Positions 16,269 to 23,955 of a stretch of 64,000 nt of DNA are shown piece by piece. Source of the stretch: Pseudomonas sp. AL03 (GTDB taxonomy: Bacteria; Pseudomonadota; Gammaproteobacteria; Pseudomonadales; Pseudomonadaceae). Position 1 is the first letter of the stretch. Every line of letters begins with the position of its first letter. Position numbers and translations under genes: made by a program. The notes under the pieces were generated by a model. It searched no databases and had not been told where the DNA came from. It was given only the letters and a program-made list of their open reading frames with translations. The stretch spans positions 1 through 64,000 of the forward strand of contig NZ_JASBRE010000016.1 of the NCBI RefSeq assembly GCF_029960815.1, read 5' to 3'.

Positions 16269-17585
16269 ATGTTCAACAAACGCTTGAAGCAGGAGCTGTC
16301 GGCTCTTCGCGAAGAACTCTCCAGCCTCCAGCAAGTGAAGGAAAGTCTGGAAAGCGAGATGTTGGTCCTGACCCTCGATACCGATGGGCGGATTCAATCG
16401 GTCAACCAGAATTTCCTCGGTGAGTTGCTCTACAAAAGCAACGACTTGATCGGCCGACACATCGAAGACATCGTCCCGGCCCATGTGAAGTCGGACGAAT
16501 TCCACCACCGCTTCAAGGTCGCGTTGACCCGTGGCGAGCACTTTGCCGGCACGGTGCGTTTGTTGCGCGGCAATGGCCAGGAAGCCTGGCTGCGCTCGAT
16601 CATGCAGCCGGTTCGGTCCGCGGACGGTCGGATCAAGCACTTCTCGATTTACTCCAGTGACCTGACCCGCACCATCGAGGCGTCCCGTGATCATGAGAAC
16701 CTGATCGGCGCGCTCGTGCGCTCCACGGCGGTGATCGAGTTCGACCTCAATGGCAACGTACTGGCAGCCAACGACCGGTTTCTCAGCGGCATGGGCTACA
16801 GCCTGGCGCAGATCAAGGGCAAACATCACCGCACCTTCTGCCAACCGGAGGATTACAACAGCGCCGCGTACCAGGACTTCTGGCGCCGCTTGAATGCAGG
16901 CGAGTTCGTCGCCGACCGTTTCAAGCGCGTCGACAGCCACGGTCGCGCGGTCTGGCTGGAGGCTTCCTACAACCCGGTGGTCGATGCCAACAATAAACTC
17001 TACAAAGTGGTGAAGTTCGCCACGGTGATTACCGATCAGGTCAATCAGGAGCAAGCCGTCGCCGAAGCGGCGAACATTGCCTACAGCACCTCGCAGCAAA
17101 CCGACAGCAGCGCGCAGCGCGGTAACGCCGTGGTCACTCAGGCGGTGAACGTGATGCGTGACCTTGCCAGGCATATGCAGACCGCCGGCGAAGGCATCGA
17201 AGCGCTGAACGAGCAGTCGCTGGTGATTGGCACCATTGTCAAAACCATCAGCGGGATTGCCGAACAGACCAACCTGCTGGCGCTCAACGCGGCCATCGAA
17301 GCGGCTCGGGCCGGGGAACAGGGGCGTGGTTTCGCGGTGGTGGCGGATGAGGTCCGGCAATTGGCTTCGCGTACCAGCCAGGCAACCGATGAAATCGTCG
17401 GCGTGGTGCGTCAGAACCAGGACATGGCGCGTAACGCCGTGGCGCTGATGACCGAGGGCAAACTCCAGGCGGAGCAGGGGCTGGCGTTGGCGGCAGAGGC
17501 GGGCACGGTGATTGTCGAGATTCAGGACGGTGCACAGAAAGTGGTGAACGCGGTCGGGCAGTTTGCCAATCAGCTGGCAACTTGA
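16269..17585 (+). CDS. Soluble PAS-PAS methyl-accepting chemotaxis protein (BdlA-like)
   Basis: 438 residues from the ATG at 16269 (MFNKRLKQELSALREEL). An N-terminal coiled coil is followed by two PAS domains (about 30-145 and 150-265) and a short MCP signalling domain whose hairpin tip, EQTNLLALNAAIEAARAGEQ, sits at about 330-350. There is no transmembrane segment or HAMP domain, so it is cytoplasmic. The layout and length match P. aeruginosa BdlA, which controls biofilm dispersal. The PAS ligand is not evident from the sequence. Confidence 0.85.
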   Translation: MFNKRLKQELSALREELSSLQQVKESLESEMLVLTLDTDGRIQSVNQNFLGELLYKSNDLIGRHIEDIVPAHVKSDEFHHRFKVALTRGEHFAGTVRLLRGNGQEAWLRSIMQPVRSADGRIKHFSIYSSDLTRTIEASRDHENLIGALVRSTAVIEFDLNGNVLAANDRFLSGMGYSLAQIKGKHHRTFCQPEDYNSAAYQDFWRRLNAGEFVADRFKRVDSHGRAVWLEASYNPVVDANNKLYKVVKFATVITDQVNQEQAVAEAANIAYSTSQQTDSSAQRGNAVVTQAVNVMRDLARHMQTAGEGIEALNEQSLVIGTIVKTISGIAEQTNLLALNAAIEAARAGEQGRGFAVVADEVRQLASRTSQATDEIVGVVRQNQDMARNAVALMTEGKLQAEQGLALAAEAGTVIVEIQDGAQKVVNAVGQFANQLAT

Positions 17586-17642
17586 TACCTGCCATCCCGG
17601 TGGAAATCGCTACAATCGGCGTTTTCCCCAGGAGCAGCCATC

Positions 17643-17696
17643 ATGAGCGTTTCTTACCGCCGTCCGGTTCCCTTGGCCAAGGCTCTGCAGCCGTAA
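17643..17696 (+). pseudogene. Orphan 17-codon ORF behind a strong RBS; possible gene stub or leader peptide
   Basis: A very strong Shine-Dalgarno (CCAGGAGCAGCC) precedes ATG at 17643 and a -10-like TACAAT lies further upstream, yet the frame stops after 17 residues (MSVSYRRPVPLAKALQP). The next gene, 12 bp on, is on the other strand. It may be the left-over 5' end of a deleted gene, or a real micropeptide. Confidence 0.3.
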
Positions 17697-17708
17697 GCAG
17701 CCGGCCTT

Positions 17709-18077
17709 TCACACCCAAACGTCATTCTGCGCAGTGCGCTCGCCACCTTCGTTGCCAGTGTTCAGCACACCCTTGGGTTCGATCAGCAGGAGTTTTACTT
17801 CCTGCTCGGCGAACGGTTTGTGCTCGACACCTTTTGACACCACATACATTTCGCCGGCGTTCACCAACACGTGGCCATCGCGAAAGTCGATACGTAATTG
17901 CCCTTCGAGCACGATGAAGGTTTCGTCGGTATCAAGGTGATCGTGCCAGATGAAATCTCCCAGAAGTTTCACCACCTTGAACTGGTAGTCGTTCATTTCG
18001 GCGATGACCCGAGGCGTCCAGTAGGGGCCGATTTTGGCGATTTTTTCTGCGAAATTCAGGCTTTCGTAAGCTTTCAT
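17709..18077 (-). CDS. Small single-domain cupin protein
   Basis: 122 residues from the ATG at 18077 (MKAYESLNFAEKIAKIG); the longer frame to 18572 is only a shadow of the AraC gene. The cupin motif 1 is HDHLDTDETFIVLEGQL, with two metal-binding His and a Glu; motif 2 is GEMYVVSKGVEHKPFA, with the last His. Single cupins of this type (DUF861/mannose-6-P isomerase-like) bind a metal and may be small-molecule enzymes or sensors. Lies 77 bp downstream of the AraC gene and may be co-transcribed. Confidence 0.8.
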   Translation of the reverse strand: MKAYESLNFAEKIAKIGPYWTPRVIAEMNDYQFKVVKLLGDFIWHDHLDTDETFIVLEGQLRIDFRDGHVLVNAGEMYVVSKGVEHKPFAEQEVKLLLIEPKGVLNTGNEGGERTAQNDVWV

Positions 18078-18154
18078 GAAGCGGCTCTCGTGGTTGATCG
18101 TAAAGCCACGATAGCCCGCGCTTCGAGCATGCTTCTTGAACGATTGTGCGTGGC

Positions 18155-18964
18155 TCAGCGGCGGTGCATTTTCATCCAGCGGGCCGGCGACAGGCCGTAG
18201 GTTTTGCTGAACTGCCGGGTCATGTGGCTTTGATCGGTGAAGCCGGCGATCAGCGCGGCGCTGACCAGTGACTGGCCCTGGATCAGCAGCGAGCGGACCA
18301 GGTCGAGGCGGCGCATGGTCAGGTATCGATAAGGGCTGGTGCCGAACAACAGGCGAAAATCCCGCGACAGACTCCAGCGATCGCGACCGCTGTGATGCGC
18401 CAGTTCTTCCAGCGTCACGCTGCGATCCAGGGCGCAGTGAATGAATTCCCGCGCGCGTTCGGCGGCCACGTAGTCGAAGCTCTGGCGGGTGGCAGGCACC
18501 CCGGAAACGCTGTTCAAGGCTTGAGCCAGATCGAACAGCGCATCCTGCTCTTCCAGTGGATCGAGGGGGCAATCGAGGCTTCGCAGCAGCACGGCGGTGG
18601 CGGCGAATAAACGTGGATCGGTCGACAGTCCGTTCTTGATGAACGGCAACGGCTGCCCGCCGAGCATCTGCTGGATCAGCGCCGGTTCGATGTACATCAT
18701 TCGGTACTGGAAACCGGTCTCGGTGCCGGCTTCGCCATCGTGAACTTCGTCCGGGTGCAGCACCATGGTCCCGCCCGGCAGACTGTGGCGCCAGCCACCG
18801 CGGTACTGAAAACTCTGCACACCGGCCAGTGTGTGGCCGATCGCATAGGTGTCGTGGCGGTGAAGGTCGTAGCCGTGGCCTGCAAAAAACGCCTCGAAAC
18901 GCTGAAGCCCGCCGACGTCGGGCGCGCGGTGGAACCAGTCGATGGTAGGCGTGTGCTTGGCCAT
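18155..18964 (-). CDS. AraC-family transcriptional regulator
   Basis: 269 residues. An N-terminal cupin-like effector domain (HRHDTYAIGHTLAGVQSF..., with PGGTMVLHPDEVHDGEAG) and a C-terminal double helix-turn-helix from about 165, ending GFTDQSHMTRQFSKTYGLSPARW. It is divergent from a LysE exporter gene 150 bp away, which is the usual pairing of a sensor of the exported amino acid and its exporter. The exporter promoter is therefore the likely target (inference). Confidence 0.9.
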   Translation of the reverse strand: MAKHTPTIDWFHRAPDVGGLQRFEAFFAGHGYDLHRHDTYAIGHTLAGVQSFQYRGGWRHSLPGGTMVLHPDEVHDGEAGTETGFQYRMMYIEPALIQQMLGGQPLPFIKNGLSTDPRLFAATAVLLRSLDCPLDPLEEQDALFDLAQALNSVSGVPATRQSFDYVAAERAREFIHCALDRSVTLEELAHHSGRDRWSLSRDFRLLFGTSPYRYLTMRRLDLVRSLLIQGQSLVSAALIAGFTDQSHMTRQFSKTYGLSPARWMKMHRR

Positions 18965-19114
18965 GGTGGTGTTGCCTTGAGCTCGTTGCGCAATACGTTA
19001 CCCCACTGACCAGCCGCCTGTCTGCTGCCCATCGAATCGCCCGGCGGGTAGAAAACCCCGGACTAATGTTGCAAGGTGTTGCATATTTCTTAAGCCACGA
19101 AGGCGCCCCACATC

Positions 19115-19756
19115 ATGGAATTATCCCACTTGAGCTACGCCGCTCCGTTGTTGTCGTTGGCGCTGTTATGGACGGTCGCGGTGGTGACGCCGGGGCCGAA
19201 CTTCTTCAACACCGCACAACTGGCCGCCAGTTGCTCCAGACGCCATGGCGTTGTCGCCGCACTGGGCGTGGCCACGGGGACCGTGCTTTGGGGGTTGGCG
19301 GGTGGTTTGGGTATCAAGTCGCTGTTCAGCGCTGCGCCGACGCTCTATCTGAGTTTCAAGATTGCCGGCGGTTGTTACCTGATCTATCTGGGTTTGAAGC
19401 AGTTCAAGCAAAAAACGCCGAGTGTGCCGGGCGATAGCAGCTCGTTGAATGGGGCAGGTCGCACGCTGCTATCAGCTTATGGCCGGGGCTTTGTAGGCAA
19501 CATGACCAATCCGAAGGCCGCGCTGTTCGTCGCAACAATTTTCGCCACTGCCATGCCGGCTTCACCGCCACCGATGTTGCTGGCGCTGGCCGTGTTGACC
19601 ATGGCGACCTTGTCATTCAGTTGGTATTGCAGCGTGGCACTGCTGTTTGCCAGCTGTCGGGTCGCGGGTGCTTATGATCGTTCGCGTAAATGGCTGGATC
19701 GCTTTGCCGGCAGTTGCTACTTACTGTTCGGGACGCATCTGTTAGCCAATCGTTGA
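19115..19756 (+). CDS. LysE/RhtB-family amino acid exporter
   Basis: 213 residues, six hydrophobic segments. The family N-terminal pattern TPGPNFFNTAQLAASCSRRHGVVAALGVATG and the mid-protein GFVGNMTNPKAALFVATIF are clear. These inner-membrane proteins export amino acids or their analogues. It is divergent from an AraC regulator and ends 10 nt before ddl; the ddl RBS (GAGGAG) lies in that gap, so the two are probably co-transcribed. Confidence 0.9.
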   Translation: MELSHLSYAAPLLSLALLWTVAVVTPGPNFFNTAQLAASCSRRHGVVAALGVATGTVLWGLAGGLGIKSLFSAAPTLYLSFKIAGGCYLIYLGLKQFKQKTPSVPGDSSSLNGAGRTLLSAYGRGFVGNMTNPKAALFVATIFATAMPASPPPMLLALAVLTMATLSFSWYCSVALLFASCRVAGAYDRSRKWLDRFAGSCYLLFGTHLLANR

Positions 19757-19766
19757 GGAGTTCTGA

Positions 19767-20861
19767 ATGAGCAAACTGCGGGTAGGCATTATTTTTGGCG
19801 GCCGTTCGGCTGAACACGAAGTGTCGTTGCAATCGGCGAAAAACATCGTCGATGCGCTGGATCGTTCGCGCTTCGAGCCGGTGTTGATCGGCATCGACAA
19901 GCAAGGCCACTGGCACCTTAACGACCCTTCAAACTTCCTGCTCAATCAGGAAAACCCGGCGCTGATCGCCCTCAACCGGTCCAACCGCGAGCTGGCCGTC
20001 GTGCCGGGCAAGGTCAGTCAGCAATTGGTGGAAACTTCCAGTCAGGAACTGCTGGGTCACGTCGATGTGATTTTCCCGATCGTCCACGGCACCTTGGGCG
20101 AAGACGGTTGCCTGCAAGGGCTGCTGCGCATGGCCGATCTGCCGTTTGTCGGTTCCGACGTGCTCGGTTCGGCCGTCTGCATGGACAAGGACATCAGCAA
20201 ACGCCTGTTGCGTGACGCCGGGTTGGCGGTCACGCCCTTCGTCACCCTGACCCGCGCCACCGCGACGCGCACCGGGTTTGCCGAGGTGCAAGGCAAACTC
20301 GGTTTGCCGTTGTTCGTCAAACCGGCGAACCAGGGATCTTCCGTGGGCGTGAGCAAGGTGAATGACGAAGCCGAGTACGCGGCAGCTGTAGAGCTGGCAC
20401 TGGGTTTCGATGAGAAAGTCTTGGTCGAGTCCGCCGTCAGTGGCCGCGAGATTGAATGCGCGGTGCTCGGCAATGAAGACGCCATCGCCAGCGGTTGTGG
20501 CGAGATTGTGGTGCGCAGCGGGTTCTATTCCTATGACAGCAAATACATCCACGCTCAAGCAGCGGAAGTCGTGGTGCCCGCCAACATTAGCATCGAGGCC
20601 AACGAACGCATTCGTGCCCTGGCCGTCGAGGCGTTTCAGGTGTTGGGCTGTTCGGGGCTGGCGCGTGTGGACGTGTTCCTGACCGAGAGCGGCGAAGTGC
20701 TGATCAATGAGATCAACTCGTTGCCCGGCTTCACCCGCATCAGCATGTACCCCAAGCTATGGCAGGCCACCGGTATGACTTACAGCGAGCTGGTCACCCG
20801 ATTGATCGAACTGGCGCTGGAGAAGCATAAGGCGCGGCAGGCGCTGAAGATCTCTCGCTAG
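19767..20861 (+). CDS. ddlA: D-alanine--D-alanine ligase
   Basis: 364-residue ATP-grasp ligase that makes D-Ala-D-Ala for peptidoglycan. Visible motifs: GGRSAEHEVSL (residues 11-21), the ATP-binding KPANQGSSVGVSKV, the Y-S-Y-D-S-K omega-loop, and LINEINSLPGFT with the metal ligands near the C-terminus. The length fits DdlA rather than the shorter DdlB of the mur cluster, so this is likely a second ligase. A GAGGAG RBS sits 8 nt before the start. Confidence 0.93.
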   Translation: MSKLRVGIIFGGRSAEHEVSLQSAKNIVDALDRSRFEPVLIGIDKQGHWHLNDPSNFLLNQENPALIALNRSNRELAVVPGKVSQQLVETSSQELLGHVDVIFPIVHGTLGEDGCLQGLLRMADLPFVGSDVLGSAVCMDKDISKRLLRDAGLAVTPFVTLTRATATRTGFAEVQGKLGLPLFVKPANQGSSVGVSKVNDEAEYAAAVELALGFDEKVLVESAVSGREIECAVLGNEDAIASGCGEIVVRSGFYSYDSKYIHAQAAEVVVPANISIEANERIRALAVEAFQVLGCSGLARVDVFLTESGEVLINEINSLPGFTRISMYPKLWQATGMTYSELVTRLIELALEKHKARQALKISR

Positions 20862-20897
20862 GCTGAATACAACAATAATTATTCGAGGAGACACGTC

Positions 20898-21004
20898 ATG
20901 AAGGTCAGTGCACGTAACGTCTGGCTGTCGGCAGGGACGCGATCGCGCTGGTGAAGGCACCGTGGGTCATGTTGATGCATTTTCAAGAGTCAACTGGCAC
21001 CTGA
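20898..21004 (+). pseudogene. Internally deleted molybdopterin-binding (TOBE/Mop) gene remnant
   Basis: A strong RBS (GAGGAG, 20884-20889) precedes ATG at 20898. The first codons read MKVSARNV, a typical start of Pseudomonas Mop-type TOBE proteins, but that frame stops after 18 codons. From 20921 another frame reads LAVGRDAIALVKAPWVMLM, which is how a first TOBE domain ends in that family, and runs to a TGA at 21002. The two pieces meet at 20920/20921, which implies loss of about 50 codons with a frame change. The second TOBE domain is also missing. The family assignment is from memory. Confidence 0.7.
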
Positions 21005-21031
21005 TCAAGCCTGCTTTACCGGCTTGATCAG
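21001..21031. repeat. Perfect 11-bp inverted repeat across the higA 3' end
   Basis: CTGATCAAGCC (21001-21011) and GGCTTGATCAG (21021-21031), separated by 9 nt. It covers the last codons and stop of higA and the stop of the mop remnant. It may be a hairpin terminator for higBA, although no T tract follows, or a trace of the rearrangement. Confidence 0.6.
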
Positions 21032-21376
21032 GCTCTGCGCGGGTATCCCGAATAGATCGTGAAGTTTCCAGATCATAGGAAGCGTCAATGCACGTTTGCC
21101 ATTGAGCACTTCATACACTCGGTTTGTGCGACCAATGGCGGGTGCGAGGTCTGCAGCAGACAGGCCGGACTGCTCCATACGAAACTTAATCGCATCGATT
21201 GGATTGGGCAGGTCCACGGGAAATCGCTTCGATTCATAGGCTTCGATCAGCGTGATCATAATGTCGAAGTAATCACCCTCGGGGGTGCCAGGCTCTGGTT
21301 CGTTGTCGAACAACGCTGACATGTTTTTGAGGGCTGCACGGTAGTCCTCGTCGGTGTGAATGGGGCGAATGTCCAT
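21005..21376 (-). CDS. higA: HigA-type antitoxin
   Basis: 123 residues. An N-terminal extension resembles the type II HigA family (MDIRPIHTDEDYRAAL...), with a C-terminal HTH_3/XRE DNA-binding domain (LSAADLAPAIGRTNRVYEVLNGKRALTLPMIWKL). It would neutralise HigB and repress its own promoter. It lies 3 nt after the toxin gene, in toxin-first order. Confidence 0.9.
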   Translation of the reverse strand: MDIRPIHTDEDYRAALKNMSALFDNEPEPGTPEGDYFDIMITLIEAYESKRFPVDLPNPIDAIKFRMEQSGLSAADLAPAIGRTNRVYEVLNGKRALTLPMIWKLHDLFGIPAQSLIKPVKQA

Positions 21377-21379
21377 GGG

Positions 21380-21682
21380 TTACTCCATCTCGACGGTATC
21401 AGCGTCGACCGTGTCGTACTGCTTGTGAGTGCCGACAAATTTTATGTACACGGCGCCGAAGCGATAGGCCACAGCGACTACCAACCGAAAGTCATTGCCC
21501 TTGATGTTGAACACGACTCTGCGGCTTTTGAGAATACTGGCGGTAGCAAAGTGCGCCTTTATGTCCGTTGGCGCTTTCCACTCAGCATTTTTTGCCTCAT
21601 CAATCCAGGCCAGAAAGGATTGTTCCGAGTCTGGGTATTTCTCCCAAAACCTTTTCAGCTGACTGATAGCGATGATTCTCAT
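21380..21682 (-). CDS. higB: HigB-type toxin (RelE-superfamily mRNA interferase)
   Basis: 100 residues. The HigB family pattern is clear: IAISQLKRFWEKYPDSEQSFLAWIDEAKNAEWKAPTDIKAHF, then VVFNIKGNDFRLVVAVAYRFGAVYIKFVGTHKQYD. The RelE-fold residues (N-I-K-G-N-x-x-R-L and the closing F-V-G-T-H-x-x-Y) are present, so the toxin looks intact. It cleaves mRNA on ribosomes. First gene of the higBA unit. Confidence 0.92.
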   Translation of the reverse strand: MRIIAISQLKRFWEKYPDSEQSFLAWIDEAKNAEWKAPTDIKAHFATASILKSRRVVFNIKGNDFRLVVAVAYRFGAVYIKFVGTHKQYDTVDADTVEME

Positions 21683-21693
21683 GGAGTGATCCT

Positions 21694-21710
21694 AGTCCCG
21701 TCGTGGGACT
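21694..21710. promoter_or_regulatory. Putative HigA operator (inverted repeat)
   Basis: AGTCCC-GTCGT-GGGACT, a perfect 6-bp inverted repeat with a 5-bp centre, 11 bp upstream of the higB start. Its position fits autoregulation by the antitoxin. Confidence 0.6.
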
Positions 21711-21910
21711 GATGCAAGTCTGTGGTGGCGCATCCGATGTGCGGAGGTGCAAGTTCGACTTCTGTAATCAAGCACTGCCGACAGCTGATTTGATGAGCTG
21801 GGGCAGACGCGGAACTGGGAAAAACTGATCTTCAAACTCTATCCAAGAAGCAGTCATCTGTGGGTAGGAAAAGGCGGCGCAAGATGGCCGATCAGTATTC
21901 GTTACCTATA

Positions 21911-21937
21911 AAAAAAGGCCTACCTCCCGGTAAGCCC
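21911..21937 (-). terminator. Intrinsic terminator of ggt
   Basis: GGCCTACC and GGTAAGCC form an 8-bp stem with one mismatch around a TCCC loop. On the minus strand it is followed by seven Ts. It lies just after the ggt stop codon. The same hairpin core occurs next to tRNA-Met. Confidence 0.8.
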
Positions 21938-21958
21938 TTGCTCATTCCTGCGTACGAT

Positions 21959-23791
21959 TCAATCCCCCAACGCTGCTCCCTCACGCCGCGGGTCGGCCCC
22001 TCCCGCCAACGACGTTCTCCCCTGAGCATCCTTCACCCGAACAATCGCCTGGATCCCGCTGGTCATGTCGATCTCGTTGACGCTGTGCCCTTTGTCCTTC
22101 AGTGCCTGAATCAGCGCCGGGCTGAACTGCCCCTGTTCCAGTTCTGTCGGGCCGTTGCGGCTGCCGAAGTTGGGCAGGCTGATGGCGGCTTGTGGGTCGA
22201 GGTTCCAGTCGAGCAGGCCGATGGCGGATTTGGCGACGTATTCGATGATCTGCGAGCCGCCGGGCGAGCCGACGCTGGCGAGGAATTCGCCGCTCTGGCG
22301 GTCGAAAATCAGGGTCGGTGCCATGGATGAGCGTGGGCGCTTTCCGGGTTCGACGCGGTTGGCAACCTTCTGGCCATTCTCCTCGGGGATGAACGAGAAG
22401 TCGGTCATCTGGTTGTTGAGCAGGAAGCCCTGGACCATCAGGTGCGAGCCGAACGCGGCTTCCACGGTGGTGGTCATCGACACGGCGCCGCCTTCGTCAT
22501 CCACCGCCACCACTTGCGAGGTGGAGATGCGCAGTGGCGAGCGATCCGGCGCGTAGGCGACCTGAATGCCAGGCGGGGTGCCGGGTTTGGCGGTGCCCAT
22601 GCTGCGATCCCCGATCAGCGCGGCGCGGCTGGCCAGGTAAGTCGGGTCCACCAGACCTTTGACGGGGACGGGTACGAAGTCGGCGTCGGCCACGTACAGC
22701 GCGCGGTCGGCGTAGGCCAGGCGCTCGGCCTCGGAGATCAGGTGCACGGCTTCAGGCGTCGGTTCAATACCCGCAGGTTTGTTTGTCTTGACCGGCTTTA
22801 GTGGCGCTAGGGCAAAACGCGGGTCACGGGATTCCAGAGCCTGCAAGGTGCCGAGGATCTGCGCCACGGCGATCCCGCCCGAAGACGGTGGCGGCATGCC
22901 GCAGACCTGCCAGCGTTTGTAGTCGGTGCACAGCGGCGCGCGCTCCTTGGCGCTGTAGCCGTTGAGGTCGTTCAGCGACAGGCTGCCGGGGTTGGCGTGG
23001 CCCTGAACCTTGGCGACGATCTCTTGTGCGATGGGGCCTTTGTACAACGCATCCGGTCCTTCCTTGGCGATGCGTTTGAACACAGCGGCCAGTGCCGGGT
23101 TTTTCAGGGCCGTGCCGACGGCTTTCGGGCTGCCATCGGCATTCAAGAAGTAGCCCGCCATGTCCGGCGAGCGTCGAATGGACGAGTCCGAGGCGATCAA
23201 CTGGTGAAGGCGTGGCGAGATGGCGAAACCTTGCTCCGCGAGTTTGATGGCCGGTTCGAACAGCTGCGCCCACGGCAGGTGACCGTGTTTCTGATGGGCC
23301 AACTCAAGTGCCCGCAACACGCCCGGTGTCCCCACCGAACGGCCGCCAATCTGCGCCTGGGTGAAGGGCATCGGTTTGCCGTCGGCTTGCAGGAAAAGCT
23401 TCTCGGTGGCACCGGCCGGAGCGGTTTCGCGACCGTCATAAGTGCGCACGGCCTTGCCATCCCACAGCACGATCAACGCGCCACCGCCAATGCCCGAGGA
23501 TTGCGGCTCGACCAGCGTCAGCACGGCCTGCATCGCAATCGCGGCATCGATTGCCGAACCGCCCTGACGCAACATCTCCCGTCCGGCCTCGGCCGCCAGC
23601 GGATTGGCCGCGGCCGCCATGTGTTTTGAGGCGTATTGGGTCTGCAGATCGGCGCGATAACCCGAAGCGATTTCCGGCGCAACAGGCAACGTCGAAGTGG
23701 TCGGGGCGCTACAGGCTGCGAGGGTTAAAGCAGCAGCGATCAGCGAAAGGGCTGACAGGCGATAGTGGCTCAAGTGGAAGGCTGAGAACAC
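21959..23791 (-). CDS. ggt: Gamma-glutamyltransferase, lipoprotein form
   Basis: 610 residues from the GTG at 23791, which has GGAGTG upstream and puts the lipobox LAAC near the N-terminus (ALTLAACSAP). The longer frame to 23860 gives no signal. The enzyme transfers or hydrolyses the gamma-glutamyl group of glutathione. The precursor self-cleaves before the nucleophile Thr, here in RISTSQVVAVDDEGGAVSM, then FGSHLMVQGFLLNNQMTDF and, further on, PRSSMAPTLIF, all typical of the small subunit. The lipobox suggests attachment to a membrane on the periplasmic side. Confidence 0.9.
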   Translation of the reverse strand: MFSAFHLSHYRLSALSLIAAALTLAACSAPTTSTLPVAPEIASGYRADLQTQYASKHMAAAANPLAAEAGREMLRQGGSAIDAAIAMQAVLTLVEPQSSGIGGGALIVLWDGKAVRTYDGRETAPAGATEKLFLQADGKPMPFTQAQIGGRSVGTPGVLRALELAHQKHGHLPWAQLFEPAIKLAEQGFAISPRLHQLIASDSSIRRSPDMAGYFLNADGSPKAVGTALKNPALAAVFKRIAKEGPDALYKGPIAQEIVAKVQGHANPGSLSLNDLNGYSAKERAPLCTDYKRWQVCGMPPPSSGGIAVAQILGTLQALESRDPRFALAPLKPVKTNKPAGIEPTPEAVHLISEAERLAYADRALYVADADFVPVPVKGLVDPTYLASRAALIGDRSMGTAKPGTPPGIQVAYAPDRSPLRISTSQVVAVDDEGGAVSMTTTVEAAFGSHLMVQGFLLNNQMTDFSFIPEENGQKVANRVEPGKRPRSSMAPTLIFDRQSGEFLASVGSPGGSQIIEYVAKSAIGLLDWNLDPQAAISLPNFGSRNGPTELEQGQFSPALIQALKDKGHSVNEIDMTSGIQAIVRVKDAQGRTSLAGGADPRREGAALGD

Positions 23792-23955
23792 GTGGGGGGC
23801 ACTCCGTCCGTGGGAAAGATCAGGGGACTTTATCGGCCGACAGGGAGCGACGCAAACCAAGGCCTACAGCAAAGACACTTTCGTCCTTCATGAAGTGGAG
23901 GATTTTCTGTAGGGTCGAGGCAACAGACTGGCCAGAAGATCAACAAGAGGCAGAC

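Noticed and set aside
18078..18572. N-terminal extension of the cupin frame
   Set aside because: It overlaps the AraC helix-turn-helix region out of frame and is not cupin-like. The ATG at 18077 gives a complete cupin.
23551..23955. N-terminal extension of the DUF2817 frame
   Set aside because: It lies antisense to the 5' part of ggt; the ATG at 23956 has a good RBS and a family-like N-terminus.
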